Shown here piece by piece: positions 22,501 through 33,548 of a stretch of DNA of 64,000 nt (the first letter of the stretch is position 1; each line of letters starts with the position of its first letter). This DNA comes from Lentinula raphanica. Taxonomy: Eukaryota > Basidiomycota > Agaricomycetes > Agaricales > Omphalotaceae. Under the pieces are notes generated by a model, which was not told the origin of the DNA, ran no database searches, and was given only the letters and a program-made list of their open reading frames with translations. The translations under genes and the position numbers were made by a program. The stretch is taken from assembly GCA_027919835.1 (NCBI GenBank), contig JANVFP010000014.1:992001-1056000 (forward strand). Direction: 5' to 3'.

Positions 22501-24449
22501 TCGCCTTCGGCTGCAACGGGCAGGGATGCAACACGTATGGGAACCAATGGAAGCGTGGAGGGATTAGGAGAAGCGGGTGTACTGGCGCTTGCACAGGGTG
22601 TGAAGGTCAATCGGACGTTAAGGTGTTTGGATGTTGAGGTTCCACCTGGAGTAGAGGGATATGCTAGGTGAGTTCACCTTTACAACTGTCGCGCTACGGT
22701 GTCATCGTGTGACTGATTCATACTCACATTCGAAGGTTATCAAGGGAAATACTCAACACGTGTATTCGCAATGTCGAAGCCAGCGAGAGAGAAGAGCAAG
22801 AGCATGGAGGTGGTCTTGTGCTCGGCGATGTCTTCAATGAACAGACTTTACGTTTGGAAGAGACTAACGGACGATCAATGACGAAGGACCCGATCTATGG
22901 AGCACGGGAGTGTATCAAAGAAATGAAGGACTACCTGGGATTGATGGATTCCACACCTAGAGTCTCTACAAGTCGCGCTTTAACTCCGGCACCTTCGTAT
23001 GCGTCTTCGTCCACCCATAGTCCTACATCTTCGCCTCGATTTTTGCTAGATGTCAATACCAAGCCAGATGTGAATGTACCCTCACTTCTTCATCGGTCCA
23101 GAACGATATCTGAAGAGCTCGCAGATGTTGTTCGTCGTCTGCTGGAAGACCCTCACATAAACGGTCCGGCGAAGGAAGAGAAGATAAAGGATGTTCTGGA
23201 GCTTAGTGACGAAGTTGGCATGTTCGTCAAGCGAGTTGAGGAGGTTCGGAAGGATAACGACGAAGGAGACAGGCCAAGGAATGCAACCGCTGACTCAGAC
23301 GAAGATGTGCAAGGGAAAACAAAGGAAAAGCCCGCTTTGCGCGTAGAAGTCCCTTCGAATACAAGCGGAAATATCACATCTCGTTCATCATCATCGTCGA
23401 CTATCACCCCCGCTTCTCATCCACCCCCGACAACTGTAACTTCACCTGCTACGACTGATGAGATTTTTGCTATCTCTGACTCGCCTTCAAGCACGTCGCC
23501 GACTAATGCGTCAAGCCCTACTTTTGCAGAAGGTAAAACAACGCCAACGGACGATGATACCCTTGTTCTCACCTCGGATTCAGTCGAAGTCGTTGGGAAC
23601 GGAGATTCTATATCCAGCCCCCATAGAAAAGACAAAGGCAAAGCTCGTGCCCCTCCTGAGCCAATCCGTCACGAACCGGTACTCAGTCCGACTGCTGTGC
23701 TATTGAGAAATGGAGTGAAAGGTGCTTCAGGCGTGTTGTCTGCGTTGAATGGTGATTTGGGGGGGAGCGAAATAGATAGTGAGGAGGAAGAGGATGAAGG
23801 TGGGGAGGGTGAAGACGAGGATGAAGGGGCAAGTGTCGGGTCTGGAGAGGCAGAGGCAGGTATGAGGTGAGTTGTCATGTTTCCTAACATGTATAATGAT
23901 TTACTCATCCGTGTATCGTAGATCTCGAAGCTGGGTAGCGGAGGAAGGGGAAGTTTTCCGCAAGGGAAACATATTGCTAGGACCAGAGGAGATGGAGGGG
24001 GAGTATGACGGTGAGGAATTACGGCGAGAAGTAAGTGGTGTGGTTCTTGGTTTGTCTGTGAAGATCTAATGCGATTTGTTGTGCAGCTCTTAGAGGCAAT
24101 GGTTGAACGACCCGCACCGCGTTCCTTACATGTAGATGACACAGATGATTATGGTTCCGTTTTGACACCTTCAGCACTATCTCCGACTGCTACATCACCT
24201 TTGCCCTCCCCGTTATCTACACCTCTCCCCACACCTTTGTCGCCGTTGCCTGCATCATCAACTCTGCTTGGACCGCTTCCTGAGCACGGGTCCAGTTTCG
24301 ATTCGTTGTCGACATCTTCTCCGACAACGATGTCAGTTGAAACAACGGCAACACAACACGCTATGTCATCTACTTCATCGTCAGTGAGGCCATATATACC
24401 TCGAACTCGCTCCTCATCAGGGACAACGATCAATACAATTCAGGGATAG
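19591..24449 (+). CDS. large leucine-rich-repeat (RNI-like) protein, PPP1R37-like
   Basis: Six exons: 19591-21801, 21872-22440, 22494-22667, 22736-23866, 23922-24030, 24087-24449; 1518 aa, all phases consistent. An ATG 72 nt upstream (19519) is in frame, but the one at 19591 begins the typical low-complexity MASLSSPIPTSPSHPPP start. Order: Ser/Pro-rich N-terminus with SILKKPPPPP; a conserved block (LKRAHFILPEIAVVYPIS, then VQGFYEECCRAMDVKPDEAI); leucine-rich repeats split by disordered inserts (LDLTGVSLTTTQAEILADVL, LKVLDLSRNAIDKKAM, LRSLDLRGNEMR, LKSLNLQDNKLD, LEELDLGRN, LRWLDLTRNS); then a coiled-coil and acidic tail. The block-plus-LRR order resembles animal PPP1R37, a protein phosphatase 1 regulator; phosphatase binding is inference, as the RVxF-like site (KRAHF) is not canonical. 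Confidence 0.85.
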
Positions 24450-24573
24450 AAAGCAGGTCGGAGCCAGATTGTTTTCAAGGTGGCTATATACCAGACGGAG
24501 GAATTCTACAAACTACTCATTTACATTATACCTTACATAGCATACAAATGTACATACAGACTATTACTTTCAA

Positions 24574-24643
24574 TCAGTACTGTTCATATTTCTTGGGACT
24601 ACACCACGTCAGTACTGTTCATATTTCTTGGGACTACACCACG
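24574..24643. repeat. 35-bp perfect tandem duplication
   Basis: The 35-bp word beginning tcagtactgttcatatttct occurs twice head to tail (24574-24608 and 24609-24643) with no mismatch; 125 bp downstream of the LRR gene stop. Confidence 0.95.
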
Positions 24644-25967
24644 TTCAGGCTAATGTCATTGTACAACCTGCTCTTAATCTTCAATAATAAACACAGAGAG
24701 CTCATCGATTCTGTTCGGACCCGATATCTGTGTGAGATGAGAATGGCTGAGAACTTCGCCCTAAATTCCTCCCGAATGAAATTGTTCCTGCTAAATCCTC
24801 ACATCCGCCCATCGAATGCTCCTGACATTTGGCACGCTGGCTCTTCTACTATTGCCCTCCATATTTTATTAATAACCTGAGTCGAGATAAACATGTCCTC
24901 AGAACTCCTGACATAAAACGAGTAAATATTGACCTGAATACTAACTTTGACATCCCATATGATTTAACCACCATCGAAGTAAATTCTTAGATGCCCAGGG
25001 ACTTCAGCTACATTTCCTTGCAGTTGGCTGAGCCGGGATATCCAATGGTACCAATATATTTGGATATTCATGAAAATCCATGGTATTGCTGTTTCACCTG
25101 AATCCTAGATTACTTATAGCCAAGCCGACCTCAAGTACTTAAGTTCATGGTCCTAGCTACATCTACTGCCTACATGACCAAAGGATTTATCTACACCAGT
25201 TCTTGGTGCATTATTTAGAGTCAAAGTCCCTCAAGCTGACCCCCAAAGGCTCAGAACCGCGGTATGGGGTGCAAACTCCTTTCAGTGTTTCCAGAAAATT
25301 AAGATATCTCTTCACCGTGCCCGCCGGCAATACTGGATTTGCCGGTCTCTGCTCCCCCCAAACTCCAAACCTCAGCATCTTCCCAACCACATCATCAATC
25401 CTCCCCGGATTTTTTTTCCTGAGTAGCTAGAACATTATACTAGAGGATGCTGACCTAACCATCCTCCCCCGACCTTCTGTGAGGACATGGTATAGTTAGG
25501 GACATGCTTAAGTAATTACAATATAAGTAGCACTACAAGCCAAAAAGTGACAAACTGCACGTGGAAGTTGTGTCTCGACGCCACACCTCATGCACCACAT
25601 GAATCACACCATCGGCACCGGCACGTACTAGCACTGGCAGGGCCGGAATGAGAAATCTGTAGCCCCTAACTAATTGTTGACCTCAACACTCAAGCCCTGA
25701 CCTCACACTCAAGCCCAAGGTGCATGAATTCGATTTTTTAGAAATCTGAAGCCAAAGAGACCACAGCTGAGCGCATTACTTGGCGTTTGTACTTGTATTA
25801 TGGATGTCTACCATGTCTACCAACTACTGCGGGCCACATAGTGGTGATAGCAATTTTGGGGGACCTTTAAAAATTTCCAGATCCTCAAACCTGGCCGAAC
25901 TGGCAGGAGTGGTTATCGTGACTAAGAAAACTTTCATGGCAAAAGAAAAATTGACCTGGCGGCTTTT

Positions 25968-26100
25968 GGGCGCTAAACTACTTGGACCAGAGAGCTTGCA
26001 TAAGCTTGATCACGTGACGTTGCCGATCAAGTGACTGGGCGTTAAACTACCTGGCTCAGTGAGTTTACATAATTCTTAGGCACGTGACCTGCCTCTATGA
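25968..26100. promoter_or_regulatory. imperfect 69-70-bp tandem duplication with two CACGTGAC E-boxes
   Basis: Two diverged copies both begin gggcg(c/t)taaactac (25968 and 26037) and both end with CACGTGAC (26011 and 26081). They lie 270-350 bp upstream of the T5orf172 gene. CACGTG is the classic bHLH binding site. The rest of each copy has diverged while the CACGTGAC core is identical, which hints at selection but is a sample of two. Confidence 0.4.
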
Positions 26101-26361
26101 GCGTGTACGGTGTAGAGTACCTGTGTAGGCATTATGTACGATATATGCTAGCATGCATGTCTACTTGAGACTCAGCACGCTTCCATTCGATCCCATCGAT
26201 CCAGATAAGCCCTCTGTATTCTTCTATAAAATAGCATTGACTCTGACAACTTCTCATTCTTTCCTCCCTTTCCCCCCCTCCTCCCCCTCCTCCCCCTTAG
26301 AAACTAAGCCCCCCCTCCTCTTTCTACACCCCTCTACATCCAGCTGCATTAATGGGCAACT

Positions 26362-26973
26362 ATGGCTCAAATTCTACTAGGATCCTCCTCCCCTTGTCAT
26401 TTAATGCAGTCGGAGTTGTCCGCTTCTAATCACACATCAATTGACGACGCCGCTATCATTCACAAACGGTCTCCTATCATATTAGCCACGCTATACGAAA
26501 CTCGAAAATTGCGGTCAATATCTCCCGCCGATGGGCGCGGGTTTTTATACGCGTATCTCGATGACGGGGTTGACTGGAAAGTGGGAATGAGCAATAATTT
26601 CGCACGTCGGAGGAGGGAATGGGACCGCCAATGTCCTTGTCCTACCCGAATCTGGATGGAACCGCTTCCCGTTGCTAAACGGCGACGAGCTGGTATACAT
26701 TTTTTCTCTTCCGACAAAAACCAAACTCATTCTTGGTTAGAATCTCTCGCCCACCTCTTGATCGAGGGGATCTGTACAGACAGACCACGAAAACATTGCG
26801 CGAAATGTATGTATCAAACTATCTCATCGAACTTGTCCACTCACACGATCTTACAAGGCCGAAGACACCATCAAGAGATCTTTAGTTTTCGCGTGGCAGA
26901 CAATTCGGTAGACACATTGGCGGTTTGGGAAGATTTAGTATATCCACTTCTTGTAAGGGCGGCGAATGAGTGA
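26362..26973 (+). CDS. T5orf172 / GIY-YIG-like domain protein
   Basis: Open frame of 203 codons; with a likely 51-bp intron (26807-26857, GTATGT...ACAAG, a multiple of three) it encodes 186 aa. After about 55 residues come FLYAYLDDGVDWKVGMSNNF and ARRRREWDRQC, the tyrosine-plus-basic motif of the T5orf172 branch of the GIY-YIG nuclease fold. Further on are LESLAHLLIEG and a Cys/His pair brought together by splicing (HCAKC followed by RRHHQEIFSF), as in other fungal members. The family, found in phages and heavily multiplied in mushroom genomes, is presumed to bind or cut nucleic acid; no function has been shown for the fungal copies. The ATG at 26362 is used; one at 26404 is an alternative. 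Confidence 0.78.
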   Translation: MAQILLGSSSPCHLMQSELSASNHTSIDDAAIIHKRSPIILATLYETRKLRSISPADGRGFLYAYLDDGVDWKVGMSNNFARRRREWDRQCPCPTRIWMEPLPVAKRRRAGIHFFSSDKNQTHSWLESLAHLLIEGICTDRPRKHCAKCMYQTISSNLSTHTILQGRRHHQEIFSFRVADNSVDTLAVWEDLVYPLLVRAANE

Positions 26974-27302
26974 GGTAAGCGTTTTTTTTCCCTGAAATAT
27001 GCTCGTACTCAAACTTCAGCCAGGATTATTCTATATTGATTGCTTGCTTTGTATATTAAGTCAACATTTGTTCAAGCATACGCCAAGCCTTTCAACCTCG
27101 TCAAATCCACCTACTTATCATTTTCCGAAATAAGCTACGTGTTCTTATGTTGCCAGTACGACGTTTTACTGAGCCTGATTGACTCAGCCCTCCCGAACAT
27201 GTTTCACTGCGGTGGGACTCTGGACGTGGTTCATCCGCATCGACGAAGGTTCGACTCGCCTACCTCCTCCTCCCGGCGGTAGCGTACGGAAAAGGTGATC
27301 AT
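26974..27302. other. no gene seen
   Basis: 3' flank of the T5orf172 gene leading into the fragment described next; no domain recognised in any frame. Confidence 0.4.
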
Positions 27303-27372
27303 CGACGCATATAACAATTTGATGATGGTACTGTATGCGGGTGTGTTGGAGACACGTCGTAGCGGAACATAA
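27303..27372 (-). pseudogene. short displaced fragment of the DUF6589-like gene
   Basis: On the minus strand this stretch encodes NTPAYSTIIKLLYA, nearly the same as STPAYSTIIKLLYA in the intact gene at 31131-31199; the DNA matches over about 60 bp (shared caatttgatgatggtactgt) with scattered substitutions. It lies 80 bp upstream of the MFS remnant, so a DUF6589-type element probably once lay or recombined here. Confidence 0.7.
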
Positions 27373-27450
27373 GACTTATGACTCGGAAAAGATGTTTTAC
27401 CCGACTTTCCGGTCTTTTTGCTCCAGACCATCACCACCTCCCTCGCGTCT

Positions 27451-28330
27451 ATGTCTGCTCGTCCTGCAGAAAGTCAACTCAGAGGCGAGAGTATGTACGA
27501 GGCTGATCATCTCGAAGACTTGAAAGTCTCGACCAAGTATGACAACATGGACGAAGCCGAGCTGAAAAGGCTGGAACGACGGGCTGTGAGGAGGTTGGAT
27601 TTTGCTATTCTGCCTATGATGACAATGTTCTATATTCTCTCGTTTTTGGTTAGTATGATTTTCCAATCCATCCATCTTCCCGCTCTGAATTGAATACTGA
27701 CCGGGATCTCTTTGGTTCTAGGATCGTGCAAACATCGGTACGAATGCTGCAGCAACGTCTGGGTCCTCCTCGTTTTTCCTGACTCTTCATTCTCGCGCCC
27801 AGGTAATGCTCGTGTAGCCGGGCTGCAAAAGGACTTAGGCATGTCACTGGCAGTATCAAGTCTGCGTCACGATTCTCTATGTGTACGCTCAGTCCATCGT
27901 TCGAGAAACCATCTTCCTCCGTTCATACTGTCTTCATAAGGCGTTACATTTGCGCCGAACTCCCTGCAAATCTCCTCCTACGAAACATCGGCCCCCGGTT
28001 CCTCATGCCTACGCTACTCACGCTATGGGGTCTTATGGTCGCTCTGCAGGATAAGTGGAAATTTCGCTTGCGAACAGATCAATGGCATGAATACATTCTG
28101 ATCTAGGTCTCGTCACTCCTACGCTGGTTTGGCCACTGTTCGAGCGTTTCTCGGTCTGGTCGAAGGTCCGATGTTCCCCGGAATCGTGCTCTACCTCTCG
28201 TCGTTTTACACTCGATCCGAGTTAGCATTTCGGTAAGGGGAAACCGTTAGCGCATCCCTCGGAAGCCCATCCGCTCATCGTGTTTCATCTTTCTTAAAAT
28301 GCATATCGAGCTGCTGTTGTCCTGGCGAAT
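27451..28330 (+). pseudogene. decayed MFS transporter (allantoate permease/Dal5-like family)
   Basis: The N-terminus is well preserved (ATG 27451): a charged leader, then RRLDFAILPMMTMFYILSFL, an intron, DRANIG, an intron, and NARVAGLQKDLGMS, the hallmark first-helix region of this MFS family. After that the frame breaks: YQVCVTILY follows in another frame (one extra base near 27850). LPANLLLRNIGPRF is followed by an intron donor that reads ATAAGT instead of GTAAGT (about 28050), and a base is missing before YAGLATVRAFLGLVEGPMFP (about 28120). Similarity ends near 28330, after only about a third of the usual 12-helix length. Two frameshifts, a lost donor and a missing C-terminal half make a functional product very unlikely. 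Confidence 0.85.
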
Positions 28331-28386
28331 CTGAGCGCGAGAAGATCCTTTCAGAAGGGAGCGCTCCTCGACTCACAGATCTCCAA

Positions 28387-28863
28387 GTGAATCCAAGTCC
28401 AAAGCTGAGCCGATCTGAAGTACTTCGACAAAACAGGGAACGAAGGAAAACACAGATTAATCTTGCAGGCAAAGAAACTCGCTCCTTCATCACCGATCGA
28501 CTTCATAGACTCCGTACCCGACTTTTCAATCAGTATGAATCTCACTACCCACTTTTCCTACCTGCGAATTTCATTCCAGAGATCACCATCACCGTGATAC
28601 TCAATAACTTCTTCAGACTCGATAATCCCAATGTACTGGGTGACCTTACCAAAGATCACAATCTAGAGCAAGGATGGGTCCAGGAAATATGGGAGGACTT
28701 ACGGGAAGGCATTCCAAAATTACTGGAGATTCATGAGAGGCATGTGGAACAAAAGCGTAGGAAAGCAAAAGAAGCAAGAGAGAAAAGCAAAAGGCTGAAG
28801 AATCAGACAGATATCTCAAATACCAACGAGGAATTAGTATATGATTCCGATGTAGATGAGTAG
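28387..28863 (+). pseudogene. coiled-coil ORF, probably the 3' end of a larger element gene
   Basis: A 158-codon frame whose start lies just past the point where the MFS remnant stops. Seen: a mixed charged segment (ITDRLHRLRTRLFNQYESHY), a hydrophobic middle (FIPEITITVILNNFFRLDNP) and a Lys/Glu-rich coiled coil (EQKRRKAKEAREKSKRLKNQ) with an acidic tail. Its stop is 20 bp from the stop of the convergent DUF6589-like gene, a tight tail-to-tail pairing that suggests both belong to one mobile unit. I do not recognise the family; the abrupt left boundary suggests a 5'-truncated gene. Confidence 0.4.
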
Positions 28864-28883
28864 GATAGATTCAGTACAAATTA

Positions 28884-31800
28884 CTACACTAACAAGTCTT
28901 CATCATCTCCGAGCTCATCATCTGTTGCGAACTGCATTGGAGCCTCTACCACTCCAGAAATTCTTATTTCATCCTCTGAATCTTCGCCCTCAGTATCCTC
29001 ATGAATCTGATTGATAATGGATTTAGCACAACTATTTGGGTTGAGTTCTTCTGTGACAAGTCTTCCATCTTCGCCAATGGCTGGAACATACAGTGGGATA
29101 GAAGACCAGTCAGGGTCTGTATGTTCTTCATCATCACTGTAGACATCTTCATCGACGTTTGTGATTTCTGATGAAGTTGAAGTCCCACTTCGCATCAGTG
29201 TCATCCGACTCGTCCACTTTTTGAGTGAGCCACTTTGCATCGCATCTTGGCCTATCTGAAAATCTGTTCGTACAACTCGATCTTCATCGAAGCCTCGACT
29301 AAGGCGGTATGTATGGAGCTCTTGTAGACGATACTCCTCTATCAGTGTCTGGATCTCAGCGCGGAGCGTTGGTTTACTGTGCCGAGCCGAGCGACATTGA
29401 ATGTCAACACCATCAAGAAAACCATGTTTGAGTTGACGAAAGTGATGAAGATGCCGAGCGATTCCTTCGCGAATGAAATGCTCCCCATAATCTCTACCCT
29501 TGTGCTGGACTATGGCTTCGAGAATTCGGTTATAGTATTGATGGACGATGTCGCAAGCTTGAAAATGACCAGAATATCCATCCAGGTTGATCAACGATGT
29601 TTCCAGTATCACCTCGCGCAACTCGGGACTAGACTCGAGTTCTAGATCGATGATACTTTCAAGGAGGTATTGTGCATATTTCTGATGACTCGAGCCTGCA
29701 AAGCAAAACATGACACGTTTCATTTGCTCGTAAACCCTTCCAGGATCTCCGTCTGCAATTGCCCATTTGATTTCGCGTGATCGCATGGCTTCGCGAATAA
29801 AATCTATACTGCGTGCAAGCACACAATCGGCATCAGAAGAGGGCTTCGGAGTCTCCCTTTTCTTCGTCTTCTTTTTGTTGGACTCAGAAGGCAGTGATGG
29901 TTCAGGCGCAGAAGGAGTCGAAGAAGCGGGGTGAGGATCTGAATTAGGCTCTGAGAAACTAGAAACAGGTATGGCAGGCTGCCAAGGAGACCCCTTCGGT
30001 GGGAGAGAGGCATCGTCGCGATATAGTCCTGTAGCAGCACGGTGGACTGCGCCTTCAGTCGAATATGTACAAATGAGCTCATTGGCCAGGGTTTCGAACT
30101 CCTCTATCTCAGGAATCGCATCAGCAGCTTGAAGCTCAGCAATAACCTGGAAGACATCGGCATCTTCACGAAGAGTTATATTCTTTTTCTTAGCTTCGCG
30201 GCTCAAAATCAACCTATGGTGATAGTATAAGCATCAACTTGACTCAAGAGCATATGCAGACACTGTCCATACCTCCAGCAATCGAGCATCCGCATATCCA
30301 AAACAAAGTGCAACAGCTCCATTTCCTGGTGGTAATCATATTTGCCTTGATTGACACGGATCGTGCGTGAGATTTTAGATGCACTATGGCCTAATGTTGA
30401 AGGATTTCGACTCGAGTAGGATACAAGATGCTTGTTGAGGATGCGAGAGTTGTTTGTCCATTCACCATGCCACCATTCACAACGAGGATTGAGAAAGCGA
30501 AGGCTGGTAAATTTTCCTGCATGTAGTTGACGTTGTTCCATCATGCGACCATAGAGTTCGAACGTCAATCCATCCCCGACGGCAATGAACATAGGTTCGA
30601 GGTTATCATCTTTCGTTTGTCCAAGATGTTTGAGAAAATCAAAGAAAGCGCCTTGAAATTTTGGCAAATCCTGTTCACCGCCGCTATTGGTCGGGAGCGT
30701 GAACGGCTGGTCTACTTCTGGTGGAATCCGAAGGATGGCACCCCGCGTGCGTAGCATCAAGTTAGCATGGTCGCGTAAATATTTGACTTTTTCTTCATAC
30801 TCTCCGAGGACCCAGAGCCACTGATAGCTTAGCACTTTCCTCTCATGAGCTTGGTCACAAAAGCGAAGCAGCTGTGGTACTGTAATGGCATTGCGATCAC
30901 ATTCGCGGCGGCGGCGCTGCTTGTCTTCATAATCCAGAGCATTGCGATGCCTGTCCTTGAGGATGCGTCGATAAGCCACACAAGACATGCCCAAGTTCAT
31001 AACATTTTCAAGACCCATACGGGCCATACGCTGTATGTGGTAGTCTTGTGTATTATCGATCGTCGCCCATACAACATATGCAGGATCACGGCAGTAGGCG
31101 ATGGTAGTCTTCGCACCTTCTTCGGCCAACGCATACAGCAATTTGATGATGGTACTGTAAGCGGGTGTGCTGGAGATACGGGATTCGTAACGGAACGTAT
31201 CGAATGTTGCATTTGATGCAAACTCGAACAAGCCTTTCATCACGGGTTGAAGACGTGCATGAGGCGACCTCGAGAATGCAAGTTTGGAGATGATATCATC
31301 GACAACCTGGAGGAAGAATAAACCATCATGGAAGGATTCATATATGGATTGATACTTACAATTTCCGGAGGGCGATTGACTCGGTTCTGAGATTTGGGTC
31401 GTGCGGCCAATAGGAGGAGGAGTTTCCGGACGAGTGGTTGAAATTCCTGATGTATCGTGCTGATTGTCTTCAAAGTGGTGGAGCTGAAGGCAGACCAGTC
31501 CACCACATTCACATGGGCTTTCGTAGGTTGTCTTTTTGTTGGAATATGAAGGTGAAGTCCGGATTCAGGTTTGATTGCGGTCTCAGCTTGAGCAACCATC
31601 TTGTGGGCTACCACTTGGAAAGCGAAAGAGGTTAAGGCCGGGCGTACAGGATGTATGTCTTCGTAGGGTTTCTCTTCTAGAGATGAGAACATCTCTGGGG
31701 AGTTCCGGTGAAAGCATCCAGCTCGATGGCACATCCATATTTCGAGAAATTCAGCAGCAGACTGGGCAGTTTCACCCCGTAGAAACTTGGAAACACTGCT

Positions 31801-32370
31801 TGAACGTGCACGATACAGCTCGACATCGAGAGGATCAGTAAGCTTCGAGTCCGGTGAGCGAAACATTGCCAACATGGCATCAATCCATGAGGAAAAGCCT
31901 AGTTCAACACAAAAATCACGGATTCGAGCCAACTTGGCCTCGCGAGAAAGAAGCATTGACTTGATGCGTTTCGGCGTCTTTGAAGGGGACTGATGGAGGT
32001 ATTGTGTATCTGAGCGTGGCCGTTTGGACGGGGAGTATGGACGGTGAGTGGGGTGGGATGCTAGAACACTTGGGGCTATATTCTCAATCTCTGAAGCAAG
32101 TGTACTTATCGATCCAGGCCGAGAATGCGCCGGATTTGAAGGGGTAAAGTCTCGGAGTTTGGTGGAGTGAGGCGTCTGCGAGCTTTCTCCAGAAAAAATC
32201 CCAGCTCCTTCGATAGAGTGGGGAGGTGTTGGCCAAGAACGTGGAACTGGTACAATTGTATGATGGTCCAGCGTTTCTCGTGGGTGGAACAGAGGCTGAG
32301 AAGGCAACGTTAATGGATTTGGATTAGAGATATTAGGATATACATTGTTTCGGAGTTGTCTAGAGCCCAT
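28884..32370 (-). CDS. DUF6589-like large protein (1124 aa), probable mobile-element gene
   Basis: Three exons: 32370-31360, 31306-30273, 30213-28884; 1125 codons with stop, both introns GT-AG and in frame. N-terminal 150 residues are Ser/Pro-rich; then an SREAKLARIRDFCVELGF segment; the centre has PAYSTIIKLLYALAEEGAKT, RNAITVPQLLRFCDQA, a MFIAVGDGLTFELYGRMMEQ core, and NPSTLGHSASKISRTIRVNQ. The C-terminal third has a helical domain and an acidic tail. The GDGLT...H-rich core agrees with my recollection of DUF6589, a family present in many copies in Agaricomycete genomes and suspected to be transposon-derived; its biochemical role is not established. No stop or frameshift interrupts it. Assignment to DUF6589 is moderate, the gene structure is firm. 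Confidence 0.65.
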
Positions 32371-32493
32371 AGTGGTACATGGAACGAGGAAACGAGGAAA
32401 GGTAGTACGCGATGAAGACAGTAAACGAACAGTGGAAGTGCTCAGGGTCCCTGCTAAACGCCCAGGGATAAATTTCCTGGTATGGAAGGTTTA

Positions 32494-33548
32494 TGGCATC
32501 CTGCTAATCTCGTTCCCAGATGTTCTCGACGCGGTATCCGGATATGTGGTCCGTGTTGACAGGAAAAAATACAGATGTAAACATTGGTACAAACAAAAAA
32601 AACAAACAACCCGCTGCGTCGTAGAACATCTGGTGCAATTCGTTTGCAAGGGGGCGCCTCGATACATAGCCACCGTGACATCCGTGTGACTCAGCTAGTC
32701 CCTGCTACATAGTCTGTAGATAGTATCAGTGCTCGCGCTCCATGCCATTTGCCTTATGAAGAAAATAATGGATTCATGGTAGTACCAGGTCTGTCATTGC
32801 ACGTGAAGTCTTTTCTCGGCAGAACGCCCTGTCATCAGAACTTCAGAAGGATGAATATGATATGATTATGGAACGTTGTACATGTGTGTAGTAGTCAAGA
32901 GTAAGTTGAGTGTATCAAGATCTAATTTTGCGGCCTTCAGGCTTCATGTTATGAATGAACCATGCGATGTTCGGGCAATCCGTTGTACGTTGCGCAAGTT
33001 TTGGATTCCTTAAAAGGAGCCGCGAGCGAATGGATCGTGCTCGAGAATCAAGTTCTATGTCTGAAGATGTGATATTTACTTCATATTCAGCATTTCCTAT
33101 ATGCTGGAAAAAGGGTCAGAGCATGAAATAATCAGACATATAATACACGCACATTCTGTATGTCCTAACTCCGAGTGTCTCCTTCCACTGCAATAGCATA
33201 CCAGCCCATCTCATTGAACCAGCTTCTGAGGTGACCACTCGTTGAGCAGGAACCATTAGAGCCACGAGCGACTGAGATGCAGGACGTCGGATATGAGAAA
33301 GAAGGTAGAGACAGGCAGTCTGAGGCAGAAGGAAGGATGCCTGAAGGAGGGAAGAACCGCGGTTGGCTGTCACGCTAGTGGTGGCTGTGTATCGAGGCGC
33401 CCCCTTGGTTACGAAATGCACCAGATGTTCTAGGGAACGACCTGATGTTTGTTTTTTTTGTTTGTTCAGTTATTTACATTTGTATTTTCGCGGCACTGGG
33501 ATGCCGGAGTTCCCTAGAATATCTGGATACGAGATTAACATCCTGCCA
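32494..33548. repeat. inverted-repeat pair (about 190-bp arms, about 670-bp spacer)
   Basis: Arm A (about 32494-32690) read on the minus strand matches arm B (about 33363-33548) read on the plus strand: both contain gtatcgaggcgcccccttg, aatgcaccagatgttct-like text, ttgttttttttgtttgt and a cgagattA/aGcAtcctgcca-type end. Translated outward-to-inward both give YRGAPL...CTRCS...VCFFCL...LHLYF, a C-x2-C...C-x2-C pattern, with substitutions concentrated outside the cysteines. It lies upstream of the DUF6589-like gene. It could be the ends of a short non-autonomous element or an inverted duplication of a coding fragment. Confidence 0.75.

Larger units (their letters stand above)
24450..26361. other. 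1.9-kb intergenic region
   Basis: No gene recognised. It includes a 35-bp tandem duplication (24574-24643), AT-rich stretches, and a duplicated CACGTG segment (25968-26100). A pyrimidine-rich run lies just before the T5orf172 start (about 26258-26335), usual for basidiomycete promoters. Short frames (24548-24880, 25780-26034) show no domain. Confidence 0.5.
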
